Assembly (NCBI RefSeq): GCF_004794465.1
Contig: NZ_SSDJ01000143.1
Coordinates: 1-56,118, forward strand
Direction of reading: 5' to 3'
From: Microbacterium sp. K24
GTDB taxonomy: Bacteria; Actinomycetota; Actinomycetes; Actinomycetales; Microbacteriaceae
DNA: 56,118 bases
In this document: positions 24,470-33,152 of the stretch, in pieces
Layout of the letters: each line of letters begins with the position of its first letter
Position numbering within the stretch: the first letter of the stretch is position 1
Notes under the pieces: generated by a model
The model's database searches: none
The model's input: the letters and a program-made list of their open reading frames with translations, nothing else
What the model was told of the DNA's origin: nothing
Position numbers and translations under genes: made by a program

Positions 24470-25292
24470 GCGCCCTCACATGCTCCCACGCGGGCTCGGC
24501 GAGCGCCGCCGAGAGCCGTGCGAACTCATCGAAGCTGCGGCGGCCGGGCCAGTCGGCGGGCAGCATCGACGGCGGCAGCCCCGGGTCGGTGTAGGGCAGC
24601 ACGCGCCAGCTGTCGATCAGGCGCACGTAGGCGGCGAACGGCTCGGTGGGGAGACCGGTCAGCGACTCCTGGAAGGCCAGGTGCTCGGTGCGGAGCGCCG
24701 CCAGGTCCCACCACTGCGCGGCCGCCTCGACCAGCGAACCCGGCGGCACGGGAGCCGACGCCCGGAAGAGCGTGGCCCAGCGCCGTGCATCGAGGTCGTC
24801 GAGGATCTCGAGCACCTCGTCCTGCAGATGCCCGGGGCAGATCCACAGGGCCGGTGAGACGATGCCCGCGCCGATCCACTGCAGTCGACGACGCAGCTGA
24901 TGACGGGTGCGGCGCTCGCTCTCCGGGATCGAGAACGAGACGAGGCACCAGTCGTCGGCATCCGTCATCTCGCGCATCTCGAAGATGCGGCGGTCGCCGC
25001 GCTCCAGCATTCCGACGGCATCCGGGGCGAGCCGGTAGCCGATCGCCTCGGTTCGCTCGGCGAGCAGCAGCCCCTTCTGCTTGAGACGGGTGACGCCGGT
25101 CCGCGCCTGCGCGGGAGGGATGCCGAGGTCGCCGGCCAGCGCGACCAGGTCGGCGGTCGAGATCCAGCCGCCGAGCGGCCGGAGGTAGACGCCGATCAGC
25201 GTGCGCAGCAGCGACGCGGTGCTGCCGGGCCGGGCATCGATGTCGTCGAGCACGGCCCTGGTCCCCGGGCTCGTCGAAGGGTCAGCGGCCAT
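24438..25292 (-). CDS. PaaX-family transcriptional regulator (kyn operon)
   Basis: 284 residues with the PaaX layout: an N-terminal winged helix (SLLRTLIGVYLRP, ISTADLVALAGDLGIPPAQARTGVTRLKQKGLL), a central domain (WCLVSFSIPESERRTRHQLRRRL, IGAGIVSPALWICPG) and a C-terminal helical domain. PaaX proteins sense acyl-CoA thioesters such as phenylacetyl-CoA. As last gene of the kynA-kynU operon it probably regulates kynurenine or anthranilate breakdown, perhaps sensing anthraniloyl-CoA (inference). ATG at 25292 with TGGAG is chosen; 25307 is an alternative. Confidence 0.85.
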   Translation of the reverse strand: MAADPSTSPGTRAVLDDIDARPGSTASLLRTLIGVYLRPLGGWISTADLVALAGDLGIPPAQARTGVTRLKQKGLLLAERTEAIGYRLAPDAVGMLERGDRRIFEMREMTDADDWCLVSFSIPESERRTRHQLRRRLQWIGAGIVSPALWICPGHLQDEVLEILDDLDARRWATLFRASAPVPPGSLVEAAAQWWDLAALRTEHLAFQESLTGLPTEPFAAYVRLIDSWRVLPYTDPGLPPSMLPADWPGRRSFDEFARLSAALAEPAWEHVRALTRREAPSSP

Positions 25293-26523
25293 GGGGCTCC
25301 AGGGCATCCCGCACGGCGAGGATGCCCGTGATCGTCTCGACGTGCGAGGTGCTCAGCGGGGACAGGCCGAGGCGGATGCCGTCGGGGAAGCGGAAGTCCG
25401 GGATGACGCCATCCGCCCACAGCCGCTGCGTGACCTCGCGGAAGTCGGGGTGCCCGATCGTGACGTGGCCGCCGCGGAGCTCCGGGTCGCGGGGGGTCAG
25501 CAGGCGCACGCCGAGCGGGGCGAGCACCTCGTCGCAGGCGCGCACGGCGAGCTCGGTGAGCGACGTGGACTTCGCCCGGACCGCCTCGACGGTGGACTCC
25601 TCGATCAGGTCGAGCATCCCCTGCATCGCGAGCATCGAGGTCACGGGCGGCGTGCCGCTGAGAAGCTGGCGGATGTCGCCGGCCGGCTGGTACTCCGGAC
25701 CCATCGCGAAGATGTCCGCGGCGCTCCACCAGCCCTGGATCGGCTGGCGGAGCACGCCCTGCAGGTCGCGACGGAGGTAGGCGAACGCGGGGGAGCCGGG
25801 GCCGCCGTTGAGGTACTTGTAGGTGCAGCCGACCGCGATGTCGACGCCCCACGCGTCGAGCTGCATCGGGATCACGCCGGCGGAGTGGCAGAGGTCCCAC
25901 ATCATCAGGGCGCCGACCTCGTGCACGGCTGCGGTGATCCCCGGCATATCGGCGAGAGCACCGGAGCGGTAGTCGACATGGCTCAGCGAGACCAGAGCGG
26001 TGCGTTCCGACACGACCGCCTCGACGTCGGCGATCGTCACGCCGCGCACGGGATCGGGTTCGAGCCAGCGCAGGGTCACACCTGCTTCGGCGGCGACGCC
26101 CTCGGCGAGGAACCGGTCGGTCGGGAAGTTGCCCGCTTCCATCACGAGCTCGGTTCGCTCTTCGTCGGTGGCGCCCAGGGCCGCCCGCAGGAGCTTGTAG
26201 ATGAGCACGCTCGTCGAGTCGGCGACGACGGTCTGCCCGGCGGCCGCGCCGAGGGCGACGCGGCCGATCCGGTCGCCGAGCTCCATCGGCAGCGCCATCC
26301 ACTGCTCGTCCCACGAGCGGATGAGCCGTGTGCCCCAGTCCTCGCGCACGAACGCCGCGAGCTTCTCCGGCATGTCGCGCAGCGGGCGGCCGAGCGAGTT
26401 GCCGTCGAGATAGGCCGTGACGCCCGGCGCGTCGAGGAACGCGTCCAGGTGCGCGCCGAGCGGGTCGGCTGCATCGAGGGCGCGGGCTTCGTCGAGCAGG
26501 CGGGTGTCGAGGGGGTCGGTCAT
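25282..26523 (-). CDS. kynU: Kynureninase
   Basis: 413 residues, a fold-type I PLP enzyme. Key blocks are YLDGNSLGRPL near residue 38, ADSTSVLIYKLL, EAGNFPTDRFLAEG, SHVDYRSGALADM, DLCHSAGVIPMQL (Asp contacting the PLP ring) and the Schiff-base Lys in GCTYKYLNGGPGSPAF. It cleaves L-kynurenine to anthranilate and alanine. It follows the amidohydrolase gene by one base and overlaps the PaaX-type gene, so all are one operon. Confidence 0.95.
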   Translation of the reverse strand: MTDPLDTRLLDEARALDAADPLGAHLDAFLDAPGVTAYLDGNSLGRPLRDMPEKLAAFVREDWGTRLIRSWDEQWMALPMELGDRIGRVALGAAAGQTVVADSTSVLIYKLLRAALGATDEERTELVMEAGNFPTDRFLAEGVAAEAGVTLRWLEPDPVRGVTIADVEAVVSERTALVSLSHVDYRSGALADMPGITAAVHEVGALMMWDLCHSAGVIPMQLDAWGVDIAVGCTYKYLNGGPGSPAFAYLRRDLQGVLRQPIQGWWSAADIFAMGPEYQPAGDIRQLLSGTPPVTSMLAMQGMLDLIEESTVEAVRAKSTSLTELAVRACDEVLAPLGVRLLTPRDPELRGGHVTIGHPDFREVTQRLWADGVIPDFRFPDGIRLGLSPLSTSHVETITGILAVRDALEPHGR

Positions 26524-26524
26524 G

Positions 26525-27475
26525 TCACACCTTCAGATCGTCGGGGGTGAGGTGGCGGGCGCGGAGCGGATCGGCGTCGCCGGGAAGGAGGAAGAGGGCG
26601 GATGCCGGATCGCGCGGATCGGTCGGCGCGAGCGCGCGCAGCAGATCGAGGCCGTCGATGCCGGCCTCGCGGAGGGCGGCGATCTCGCGCGGGTTCAGGC
26701 CGACCGGCGTCGGGCCGTTGCCCATGTCGGTGCCGTACCGAACCGTGCCGCCGACGGCGTGGAAGCGGCGGACGTTGTCGACCACGGTGCGGTACTCGTC
26801 GCCGTCGTGGATCGCGAGCGTCGAGATCCAGGAGACGGTTGCCGCCTGTGCGACGAGCTCGTCGTCGTCGAGGAGCTCGCTGAACGGGGCGTGCGCGAGG
26901 GCGTGCGCGCCGAGCCGAGCCGCGCGCTGCGCCTCGCCGGCTCCCTGCGCGTGCACGACGACGAGGAGGTCGTGTTCCGCGGCGCGCTCGATGATCGTGC
27001 GGAGGAGGTCGTCGTCGAACACCGGCCCCGCGTCCGTGTTGCTCGCGACCTTGATGCGGGAGGCTCCGGCATCCGCCATCTCGGCGACGGCCGCCGCAGC
27101 GTCGTCGGCGTTCGCGATCTCGCGGAAGGAGCCGCTCGGCGCCCAGTCGCGGTCGGACGGGTACCCGCCCGGTGGGGTGAGGAAGGCCCCGGCGAACTCG
27201 ATCGCGGTCGCGGCGGAACGTCCCGACTCCGCGCGGAGCACGTCGACGTCTCCGCCGAGGTCGACCACGCGGCCGAGCACCGAGTCCGCGAGCAGCGCGT
27301 GGTCGACGAGCTGCAGGTGCACGTGGTGATCGGTGAAGCCACCGGTGATGACGCCGTCGAGCCGGGGGAGCGCGGCGGGAACGGGCTCCTCGCGCAGCAG
27401 CATCCGTCCGTCCGTGTCGGCCTCGACGACGCCCTCGTGCCAGCCGTCGCCGTCGAAGTACGTGACGGCGAACAT
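26525..27475 (-). CDS. Amidohydrolase-superfamily protein in the position of a kynurenine formamidase
   Basis: 316 residues. Amidohydrolase metal-site signatures are visible in order: the strand-1 HxH in TDHHVHLQLVDH, a candidate Lys in SRIKVASNTDAG, His in LLVVVHAQGAG and HALAHAPFSE, and the strand-8 Asp in VRYGTDMGNGP. It lies between kynA and kynU with a 1-nt shared base upstream and a 1-nt gap downstream. No KynB-type cyclase-fold gene is present in the operon. The inferred task is therefore hydrolysis of N-formylkynurenine, although another ring or imide hydrolase role is possible. Confidence 0.78.
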   Translation of the reverse strand: MFAVTYFDGDGWHEGVVEADTDGRMLLREEPVPAALPRLDGVITGGFTDHHVHLQLVDHALLADSVLGRVVDLGGDVDVLRAESGRSAATAIEFAGAFLTPPGGYPSDRDWAPSGSFREIANADDAAAAVAEMADAGASRIKVASNTDAGPVFDDDLLRTIIERAAEHDLLVVVHAQGAGEAQRAARLGAHALAHAPFSELLDDDELVAQAATVSWISTLAIHDGDEYRTVVDNVRRFHAVGGTVRYGTDMGNGPTPVGLNPREIAALREAGIDGLDLLRALAPTDPRDPASALFLLPGDADPLRARHLTPDDLKV

Positions 27476-28326
27476 CAGCCGCCGATCTCGGTGCGCACGG
27501 TGTACAGCTCGGGGAAGAACGTGAGGTCGAGCGCGCGCTGCAGGAAGCCGACGCCGCTGGATCCGCCGGTGCCCACCTTCATGCCGATCGTGCGGGCGAC
27601 GGTCTTCAGGTGACGGAACCGCCAGAACTGGAAGTTGTCCTCGAGGTCGACGAGGTCTTCGCACGCTTCGTAGAGGTCCCAGTTCTCCTGGTGGTTCTGG
27701 TAGATCTCGCGGATCGCCGGCACGAGCTCAGGCGTCTCGCGGTACGGCTGGCGCACGTCGCGCTCGAGGATCGACGCCGGAACGGGCAGCCCGCGTCGAG
27801 ACGCGTAGCGCAGGAACTCGTCGTAGAGCGTCGGCTTCTCCCACTCGGCCGTCAGCAGCGCGAGGTTGGCGGGGTGATCGCGGAAGACCTGCAGCATCTT
27901 CTCGTTCTTGTTGCCGAGGGCGAACTCGACCGCTCGGTACTGCACGGACTGGAAGCCCGACGAGTTGCCGAGCGATCCGCGGAACTGCGCGTACTCGGTC
28001 GGCGTGAGAGTGGCGAGGATGCCCCACTGCTGGGTCATCACGTCCTGGATCTTCTTCACCCGGGCGACCCGCTTCAGTGCTTCGCGCAGGTCGTCGCTGG
28101 CGAGCAGCTGCCGGGCGGAGGACAGCTCGTGCAGCAGTTGCTTGAGCCAGAGCTCGGTCGTCTGGTGCTGGATGATGAAGAGCATCTCGTCGTGATGCTC
28201 GGGGTCGCTGACCGGATGCTGCGCCGTGAGCAGCTGGTCGAGCGCGAGGTATGACCCGTAGGTCATCTTTCCGGTCAGGTCCGTGACGATGCCGGACTCC
28301 AGGCTGCGCTCGTTCTCAGGGCTCAT
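27475..28326 (-). CDS. kynA: Tryptophan 2,3-dioxygenase
   Basis: 283 residues. The family pattern is complete: KMTYGSYLALDQLL, HDEMLFIIQHQTTELWLKQ with the substrate-acid His, LTPTEYAQFRGSLGNSSGFQS, NWDLYEACEDLVDLEDNFQFWRFRHLKTVARTIG with the haem-ligand His and GGSSGVGFLQRAL. It oxidises tryptophan to N-formylkynurenine using haem and O2. First gene of the operon, divergent from the amino-sugar transporter. Confidence 0.96.
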   Translation of the reverse strand: MSPENERSLESGIVTDLTGKMTYGSYLALDQLLTAQHPVSDPEHHDEMLFIIQHQTTELWLKQLLHELSSARQLLASDDLREALKRVARVKKIQDVMTQQWGILATLTPTEYAQFRGSLGNSSGFQSVQYRAVEFALGNKNEKMLQVFRDHPANLALLTAEWEKPTLYDEFLRYASRRGLPVPASILERDVRQPYRETPELVPAIREIYQNHQENWDLYEACEDLVDLEDNFQFWRFRHLKTVARTIGMKVGTGGSSGVGFLQRALDLTFFPELYTVRTEIGG

Positions 28327-28394
28327 CCCTCAAATGTATCAGGAACGTGGCGAGCGTCACTGTAGTGAAATGCCCCTCCGACGCGCCGTCGACA

Positions 28395-28411
28395 ACTGGA
28401 CCGTACCAATT
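28395..28411. promoter_or_regulatory. Upstream copy of a HutC/GntR-type operator
   Basis: actggaccgtaccaatt contains an imperfect palindrome TGGaCCGTaCCA that closely resembles DasR/HutC-type sites (TGGTCTAGACCA). It lies between divergent kynA and the amino-sugar binding-protein gene, 76 bp from an identical 14-bp core at 28471. Confidence 0.65.
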
Positions 28412-28470
28412 GTTTCGAGTGAGTTACATTTTGGAAGCGAATCGTCTCGATCTGCCATAGTCGGTGCAGC

Positions 28471-28487
28471 ACTGGACCGTACCACTT
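28471..28487. promoter_or_regulatory. Promoter-proximal copy of the HutC/GntR-type operator
   Basis: actggaccgtaccactt shares the 14-bp core actggaccgtacca with the site at 28395 and ends just before the ribosome site (GGAGGAAAG) of the binding-protein gene. A candidate promoter (ttggaa at 28431, catagt at 28456) would place this operator over the transcription start. Likely bound by the GntR regulator at 31.7 kb. Confidence 0.7.
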
Positions 28488-28496
28488 GGAGGAAAG

Positions 28497-29831
28497 ATGC
28501 GTAGGACCCGAGTACTCGCGCTGGGCGCGATGGCCCTGTCAGCGGCGCTGCTGATGGGATGTTCGACCGGGGGGAGCGGTTCCGGCGGCTCCGACGGATC
28601 CGGCGAGGGCACCGTGAAGCTCGTCGCCTGGCCCGGCCCCGAGGGCGACGCGATGGCGAAGGTCGTCGACGCCTACAACGCGGGCCAGGGCAAGGAGGAC
28701 GGCGTCGAGGTCGAGGTGACGCTGCTGTCCCGGCAGGACACGTTCTCCAAGGAGACCGCGCTCATGGCGTCGAAGTCGTCCGACATGGACATCTACTGGA
28801 CAGCCTCGTACAACGTCGGACAGTTCGCCCCGTCGCTGGAGCCGCTCACCGACATCGACACGTCCGCATACTTCCCGGTCGCCGCCGAGGGGCTCACCTA
28901 CGAGGACGAGCTCTACGCACTCCCGCTCGACGTGAGCAACCACTTTCTGCTGTATCGCAAGGACCTCATCGACGCTCTGCTCGCCGACCCCGCCGCGCAA
29001 GCCGAGTACGAAGAGATCAGCGAGACCGTTCTGGGCGAGGCCCGTGCGCCGAAAGACCCGAGCGAGTGGGACCTGGATGACTTCAAGGTCGCCGCGGCGT
29101 ACTTCTCACAGAGCGCGAACCCCGACTCTCCCACGGAATACGGGACGATCCTGCAGGCGAAGAACCTGCTCTACAACACCATGATCTGGAACGACGTGCT
29201 GTGGGGATACGGCGGAAACTGGGAAGAGGACGGCAAAGCCGCCCTGACGAGCGATGCCGCCAAGAAGGCGGTGCAGCTCTACGCCGACATCTACGAGAAC
29301 GAGTGGACCTCGCCCGACAGTGCGCAGGCGGAGTTCCCCGAGACCCAGGCTGCGCTGCAGTCGGGTGACACGGCCTTCGCCATCCAGTGGTCGGCAGCCT
29401 TCGCCGCGCTCAACGACCCGGAGCAATCGCCCGATGTCGCCGGCAAGATCGCCATCGCCCCCGTTCCCGGCGGGCAGACGCACGTTCACGCGCTCGCCGT
29501 CTCGCTGAACAAGTACAGCGAGAACAAGGATGCCGCGAAGAAGTTCCTCTCGTTCCTCGCCACGACCGACGCGATGACGCAGTACGCAGAGGCCGGCGGC
29601 ATCCCCGCGATGCCCGAGGTGCTCGAGGCGAAGGCCGACATCAACCCCGCCTTCGCCCAGGTGTCCGACAGCATCTCGGAGTACGGCTTCTCCGAGCCGG
29701 TCTTCCCGCAGACCTTCCGGGCCTACAGCAAGCTGGCCGAGGATCTGAGCGGAGCGTGGGTCGGTCAGACCGACGTCGATGAGGCGCTGGAGACCGCGAA
29801 CGCCAACCTGCAGGAGCTGCTGGACCGATAG
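28497..29831 (+). CDS. ABC transporter substrate-binding lipoprotein (amino sugar/sialic acid type)
   Basis: 444 residues; ATG with GGAGGAAAG. Signal with lipobox LLMGC, a Gly/Ser linker, then a family 1 solute-binding fold (VKLVAWPGPEGDAMAKVVDAYN, MASKSSDMDIYWTASYNVGQF, DELYALPLDVSNHFLLYRKD, TAFAIQWSAAFAAL, LSFLATTDAMTQYAEAGGIPAMPE). Substrate is not readable from sequence; the operon ends in NanE, which points to N-acetylmannosamine, sialic acid or a related amino sugar. Confidence 0.9.
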   Translation: MRRTRVLALGAMALSAALLMGCSTGGSGSGGSDGSGEGTVKLVAWPGPEGDAMAKVVDAYNAGQGKEDGVEVEVTLLSRQDTFSKETALMASKSSDMDIYWTASYNVGQFAPSLEPLTDIDTSAYFPVAAEGLTYEDELYALPLDVSNHFLLYRKDLIDALLADPAAQAEYEEISETVLGEARAPKDPSEWDLDDFKVAAAYFSQSANPDSPTEYGTILQAKNLLYNTMIWNDVLWGYGGNWEEDGKAALTSDAAKKAVQLYADIYENEWTSPDSAQAEFPETQAALQSGDTAFAIQWSAAFAALNDPEQSPDVAGKIAIAPVPGGQTHVHALAVSLNKYSENKDAAKKFLSFLATTDAMTQYAEAGGIPAMPEVLEAKADINPAFAQVSDSISEYGFSEPVFPQTFRAYSKLAEDLSGAWVGQTDVDEALETANANLQELLDR

Positions 29832-29834
29832 GAC

Positions 29835-29866
29835 CTCCGGGGCGGGCCGCGCGGTCCGCCCCGGAG
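29835..29866. terminator. Intra-operon hairpin after the binding-protein gene
   Basis: ctccggggcgg (29835-29845) and ccgccccggag (29856-29866) form a perfect 11-bp stem directly after the stop. Such hairpins between binding protein and permease genes usually stabilise the upstream mRNA and lower permease expression. Confidence 0.7.
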
Positions 29867-29893
29867 CAGCACGCACATCGCCCGAAAGACCGG

Positions 29894-30814
29894 ATGGACG
29901 CCATGCCCCACACCGTCGAACGCGCCAAGACCATCGCTGTGGAAAGACGCAGACGCACGCTCGCAGCGACCGTCCTCGGCCTTCCCCTGATCCTCTTCGC
30001 GGCCGTCTTCGTCCTCTACCCGCTCGTCTCGGGAGCCCTCACCGCATTCCAGAGCAGCACCCTCCTCGACCAGTCGAACGAGCTCAACGGCATCGACAAC
30101 TTCGTGTCGCTGTTCCGCAGCGACGGCTTCGCCAAGGCGGCCGGTTTCACGGTCGGCTTCGCCGCGGTCGTCGTCGCCCTCGAGATGGTCCTCGGCTTCG
30201 CCCTCGCTCTTGTGATGAACCGTGCATTCCCCGGCAAGAAGCTCTTCTTCACCCTGCTGCTGCTTCCCATCATGATCGCGCCGGCTCTGCTCGGTGTGAT
30301 GTTCCGCCTCCTGCTGAACGGCGACATCGGAGCGCTGCCGACACTGCTGGAGAGCATCGGCATGAGCGTGTCGCTCTTCTCGCCCGACTCGGTGATCCCG
30401 CTGCTGGTGGTGCTCGACGTTCTCCAGTGGACGCCGTTCACCTTCCTGATCATCTACGCCGGGCTCCAGTCCCTGCCCAAAGAGCTGCTCGAGGCTTCGG
30501 CGATGGACGGTGCAGGGTACTTCCGGTCACTGTTCTCCGTCGTCGTGCCGGTGCTCAAGCCCGTGCTCTTCGCCGCGTTCTTCCTGCGGGCGATCGACGC
30601 CATCCGCACCTTCGACGTGATCTACGTGCTCACGGCGGGCGGTCCGGGAACGACGACCACCACGCTGAGCATCTACATCTACAAGACCGCGTTCGAGGCG
30701 GGCGACTTCGGCAAGGCGGCCGCCGCCGCGCTGGTCGTGCTGCTCTGCCTGATCCCCTTCGTGCCGTTCATCGTGAGACGGATCTCCTCGACCGGAATGG
30801 AGGCCAAGCGATGA
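29894..30814 (+). CDS. ABC transporter permease (MalF/UgpA type)
   Basis: 306 residues with six transmembrane segments. The EAA loop reads ELLEASAMDGAGYFRSLFSV followed by VVPVLKPVL. It may begin at the second Met (29903). Ends in an ATGA overlap with the next permease. Partners are the binding protein before it and the MalG-type permease after it. Confidence 0.92.
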   Translation: MDAMPHTVERAKTIAVERRRRTLAATVLGLPLILFAAVFVLYPLVSGALTAFQSSTLLDQSNELNGIDNFVSLFRSDGFAKAAGFTVGFAAVVVALEMVLGFALALVMNRAFPGKKLFFTLLLLPIMIAPALLGVMFRLLLNGDIGALPTLLESIGMSVSLFSPDSVIPLLVVLDVLQWTPFTFLIIYAGLQSLPKELLEASAMDGAGYFRSLFSVVVPVLKPVLFAAFFLRAIDAIRTFDVIYVLTAGGPGTTTTTLSIYIYKTAFEAGDFGKAAAAALVVLLCLIPFVPFIVRRISSTGMEAKR

Positions 30815-31695
30815 GCGTCTCGAATGCCCGTCCCGCGGCAGCGACCGCCCCCGCCCGCAGCATCCGGAAGCCCACGGCATCCGGCCGGAAGTGGCTGTTC
30901 ACCGTGCTCGTCGGCGTCGTGGCGCTGGTCGTGAACGTGCCGCTCCTGAACGCGGCACTGGTCAGCTTCAAACCCGACGGCGAGATCGCGAAGAACCCGC
31001 TGGCGCCGCCGGCATCCCCCACTCTCGATCACTACGCGAACGTGCTCTACGCCTCGGGGTACGACTTCCCCCGCTTCTTCCTGAACTCGGCGCTGATCGC
31101 GATCGGCACGGTCGTCCTCGTCCTGGTCATCGCGATCCCCGCGACCTACGCGATCGTGCGGTTGGGTTTCGGCGGCAGGTGGATCATCAGCAGTGCATCC
31201 GGACTCCGCCTGCTTCCCGCGATCTTCTTCGTCGTCCCGTTCTTCATCCTGTTCTCGACGCTGGGGCTGCAGGACACGATCCAGGGTCTCATCGCCGCGA
31301 ACACGTTCCTCAACCTGCCGCTCGCGATCATCCTGCTGTCGTCCGCCCTCGGAGACATCCCGCAGGAGATCGAGGAGGCGGCCGCGGTCGACGGCGCGAG
31401 CATCTACCGCACGCTGGCTTCGATCGTGCTTCCGCTCCTCGCGCCCACGGTGGTCGCGGTCGCCGTTCTCGTGTTCATCTTCAGCTGGAACGACTACCTC
31501 TTCGCGCTGGTGCTGTCGACGTCGAACGCCACCCCGGTGACGCTGGGAGCGGCGAACTTCATCACGAGCACCGGCATCCGCTGGGGAGACATCTCCGCCG
31601 CGTCGGTGCTGTCGACGCTGCCGCCGCTGCTCTTCGCCGTGTTCGCCCAGCGATACCTTGTGAGTGGCCTGTCATCCGGCGCGGTCAAGGGATGA
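30811..31695 (+). CDS. ABC transporter permease (MalG/UgpE type)
   Basis: 294 residues, six transmembrane segments; EAA loop EIEEAAAVDGASIYRTLASI followed by VLPLLAPTV. ATG is inside an ATGA overlap with the MalF-type gene. No ATPase gene follows, so the pair should use a shared MsiK-type ATPase encoded elsewhere (inference from related actinobacteria). Confidence 0.92.
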   Translation: MSVSNARPAAATAPARSIRKPTASGRKWLFTVLVGVVALVVNVPLLNAALVSFKPDGEIAKNPLAPPASPTLDHYANVLYASGYDFPRFFLNSALIAIGTVVLVLVIAIPATYAIVRLGFGGRWIISSASGLRLLPAIFFVVPFFILFSTLGLQDTIQGLIAANTFLNLPLAIILLSSALGDIPQEIEEAAAVDGASIYRTLASIVLPLLAPTVVAVAVLVFIFSWNDYLFALVLSTSNATPVTLGAANFITSTGIRWGDISAASVLSTLPPLLFAVFAQRYLVSGLSSGAVKG

Positions 31696-31722
31696 CGCGG
31701 TCAGGTCGGGAAGGACACCCTC

Positions 31723-32427
31723 ATGGCGCATAAGTACGAAGAGGTCGCAGCCGGCATCCGAGAATCGATCGCCCAGTCGATGAAGCCGCACGATGCGCTG
31801 CCCTCCGAGCGCGAGCTCATGGCGATGCACGACGTGAGCCGGATGACCGTGCGCAAGGCGATCGCGACCCTCGTCGAGGAGGGGCGCGTGTACAACGTGC
31901 ACGGATCGGGCACCTATGTGGGGTCCGCCGACATCTTCTCCAAGACGCCGAAGCTGACCTCGTTCACCGAGGACATGATCAGTCGCGGCGCCGTCCCGTC
32001 GTCGCGCGTGCTGGAGCTCGCCCGCGTCGAGGCACCCGAGAGCGTCGCCGTCGCACTCGGGCTCGCGTCGTCCGAGGAGACAACGCACATCCGGCGCCTG
32101 CGCCTCGCCGACGACGTGCCGATCGCGATCGAGGACGTCTATGTTCCGAGACTGGTGCTCGACCTCGAGTCTCTGAATCTCGGCGCTTCGCTGTACGAGC
32201 AGCTCCGTCTCGCCGGGCACGAGGTGTTCCGCGCCGAGCAGGAGATCAAGGCGATCACCCTGTCGACGCAGGAGAGCCAGCTGCTGGAGGTCGCTTCGGG
32301 AGAAGCGGCTCTCTCCGTGACCCGGGTCAGTTCGTCGCGCCGTGGGCACCTGATCGAGTTCGCGCGCACGATCTATCGCGCCGACCGCTACACGTTCCAG
32401 CTCGCCGTGACGCGGGACGAAAAATGA
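31723..32427 (+). CDS. GntR-family regulator, HutC subfamily (UTRA domain)
   Basis: 234 residues. N-terminal winged helix: YEEVAAGIRESIAQ, LPSERELMAMHDVSRMTVRKAIATLVEEGRVYNVHGSGTYV. The C-terminal UTRA effector domain begins at KTPKLTSFTEDMISRGA and includes RVSSSRRGHLIEFARTIYRADRYTFQ. HutC-type proteins bind sugar phosphates such as GlcNAc-6-P. It is cotranscribed with nanE (ATGA overlap) and probably binds the two operators at 28395 and 28471, releasing them when an amino-sugar phosphate is present. Confidence 0.9.
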   Translation: MAHKYEEVAAGIRESIAQSMKPHDALPSERELMAMHDVSRMTVRKAIATLVEEGRVYNVHGSGTYVGSADIFSKTPKLTSFTEDMISRGAVPSSRVLELARVEAPESVAVALGLASSEETTHIRRLRLADDVPIAIEDVYVPRLVLDLESLNLGASLYEQLRLAGHEVFRAEQEIKAITLSTQESQLLEVASGEAALSVTRVSSSRRGHLIEFARTIYRADRYTFQLAVTRDEK

Positions 32428-33152
32428 CCCCAGCGCCCGCCGGCCACTCTCTCATCCACGCCCTGCGCGGCGGTCTCATCGTCTCGTGTCAGGCGTATCC
32501 CGGAGAGCCTCTGCGCCACCCCGAGTCGATCGCGCGCATCGCACAGTCCGCCATCATGGGCGGGGCCGTCGCGATCCGAGCACAGGGCATCGACGACATC
32601 CGCGCGATCGCCGGCAGCGTGACGGTCCCGCAGATCGGCCTGTGGAAAGCGGGCTCGGACGGCGTCTTCATCACCCCGACGCTGGACCATGCTCTCGCTG
32701 TGGCGGATGCCGGCGCCGACATCGTCGCGATCGACGGCACCCGCAGAGAGCGTCCGGACGGGCGGACGCTCGCGGAGACGATCCGGCTCCTCCAGGACCG
32801 CACGGGGCGGCCGGTCATGGCCGATGCCGGGAGCGTGGACGACGCGCTCGCCGCAGAGGATGCCGGTGCCGACATCGTCGGAACCACGCTCGCGGGCTAC
32901 ACGGGGGAACGCGCCCGTTCCGCCGGGCCCGACCTCGAGCTCGTCCACCTTCTCGCCGGCCGCCTTTCCGTGCCGGTGTTCGCCGAAGGGCGCATCCGCA
33001 CTCCCGCCGAGGCTCGCGATGCTCTGGATGCGGGCGCGTACTCGGTCGTCGTCGGCACCGCGATCACCCATCCGGCCTCGATCACCTCGTGGTTCGTCGA
33101 TGCCCTGACGGCGAGACCGCGCGTTCTCGCCGAGACCTCCCCGTTCGAGTAG
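32424..33152 (+). CDS. nanE: N-acylglucosamine-6-phosphate 2-epimerase
   Basis: 242 residues of TIM-barrel fold. NanE signatures: LRGGLIVSCQAYPGEPLRHP, MGGAVAIRAQGIDDIRAI, PQIGLWKAG, ITPTLDHALAVADAGADIVAIDGT, RPVMADAGSVDDALAAEDAGADIVGTTLAGYT and VPVFAEGRIRTP. It converts ManNAc-6-phosphate to GlcNAc-6-phosphate. No nanA or nanK gene is next to it, so upstream steps must be encoded elsewhere if the substrate is sialic acid. Confidence 0.93.
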   Translation: MTPAPAGHSLIHALRGGLIVSCQAYPGEPLRHPESIARIAQSAIMGGAVAIRAQGIDDIRAIAGSVTVPQIGLWKAGSDGVFITPTLDHALAVADAGADIVAIDGTRRERPDGRTLAETIRLLQDRTGRPVMADAGSVDDALAAEDAGADIVGTTLAGYTGERARSAGPDLELVHLLAGRLSVPVFAEGRIRTPAEARDALDAGAYSVVVGTAITHPASITSWFVDALTARPRVLAETSPFE

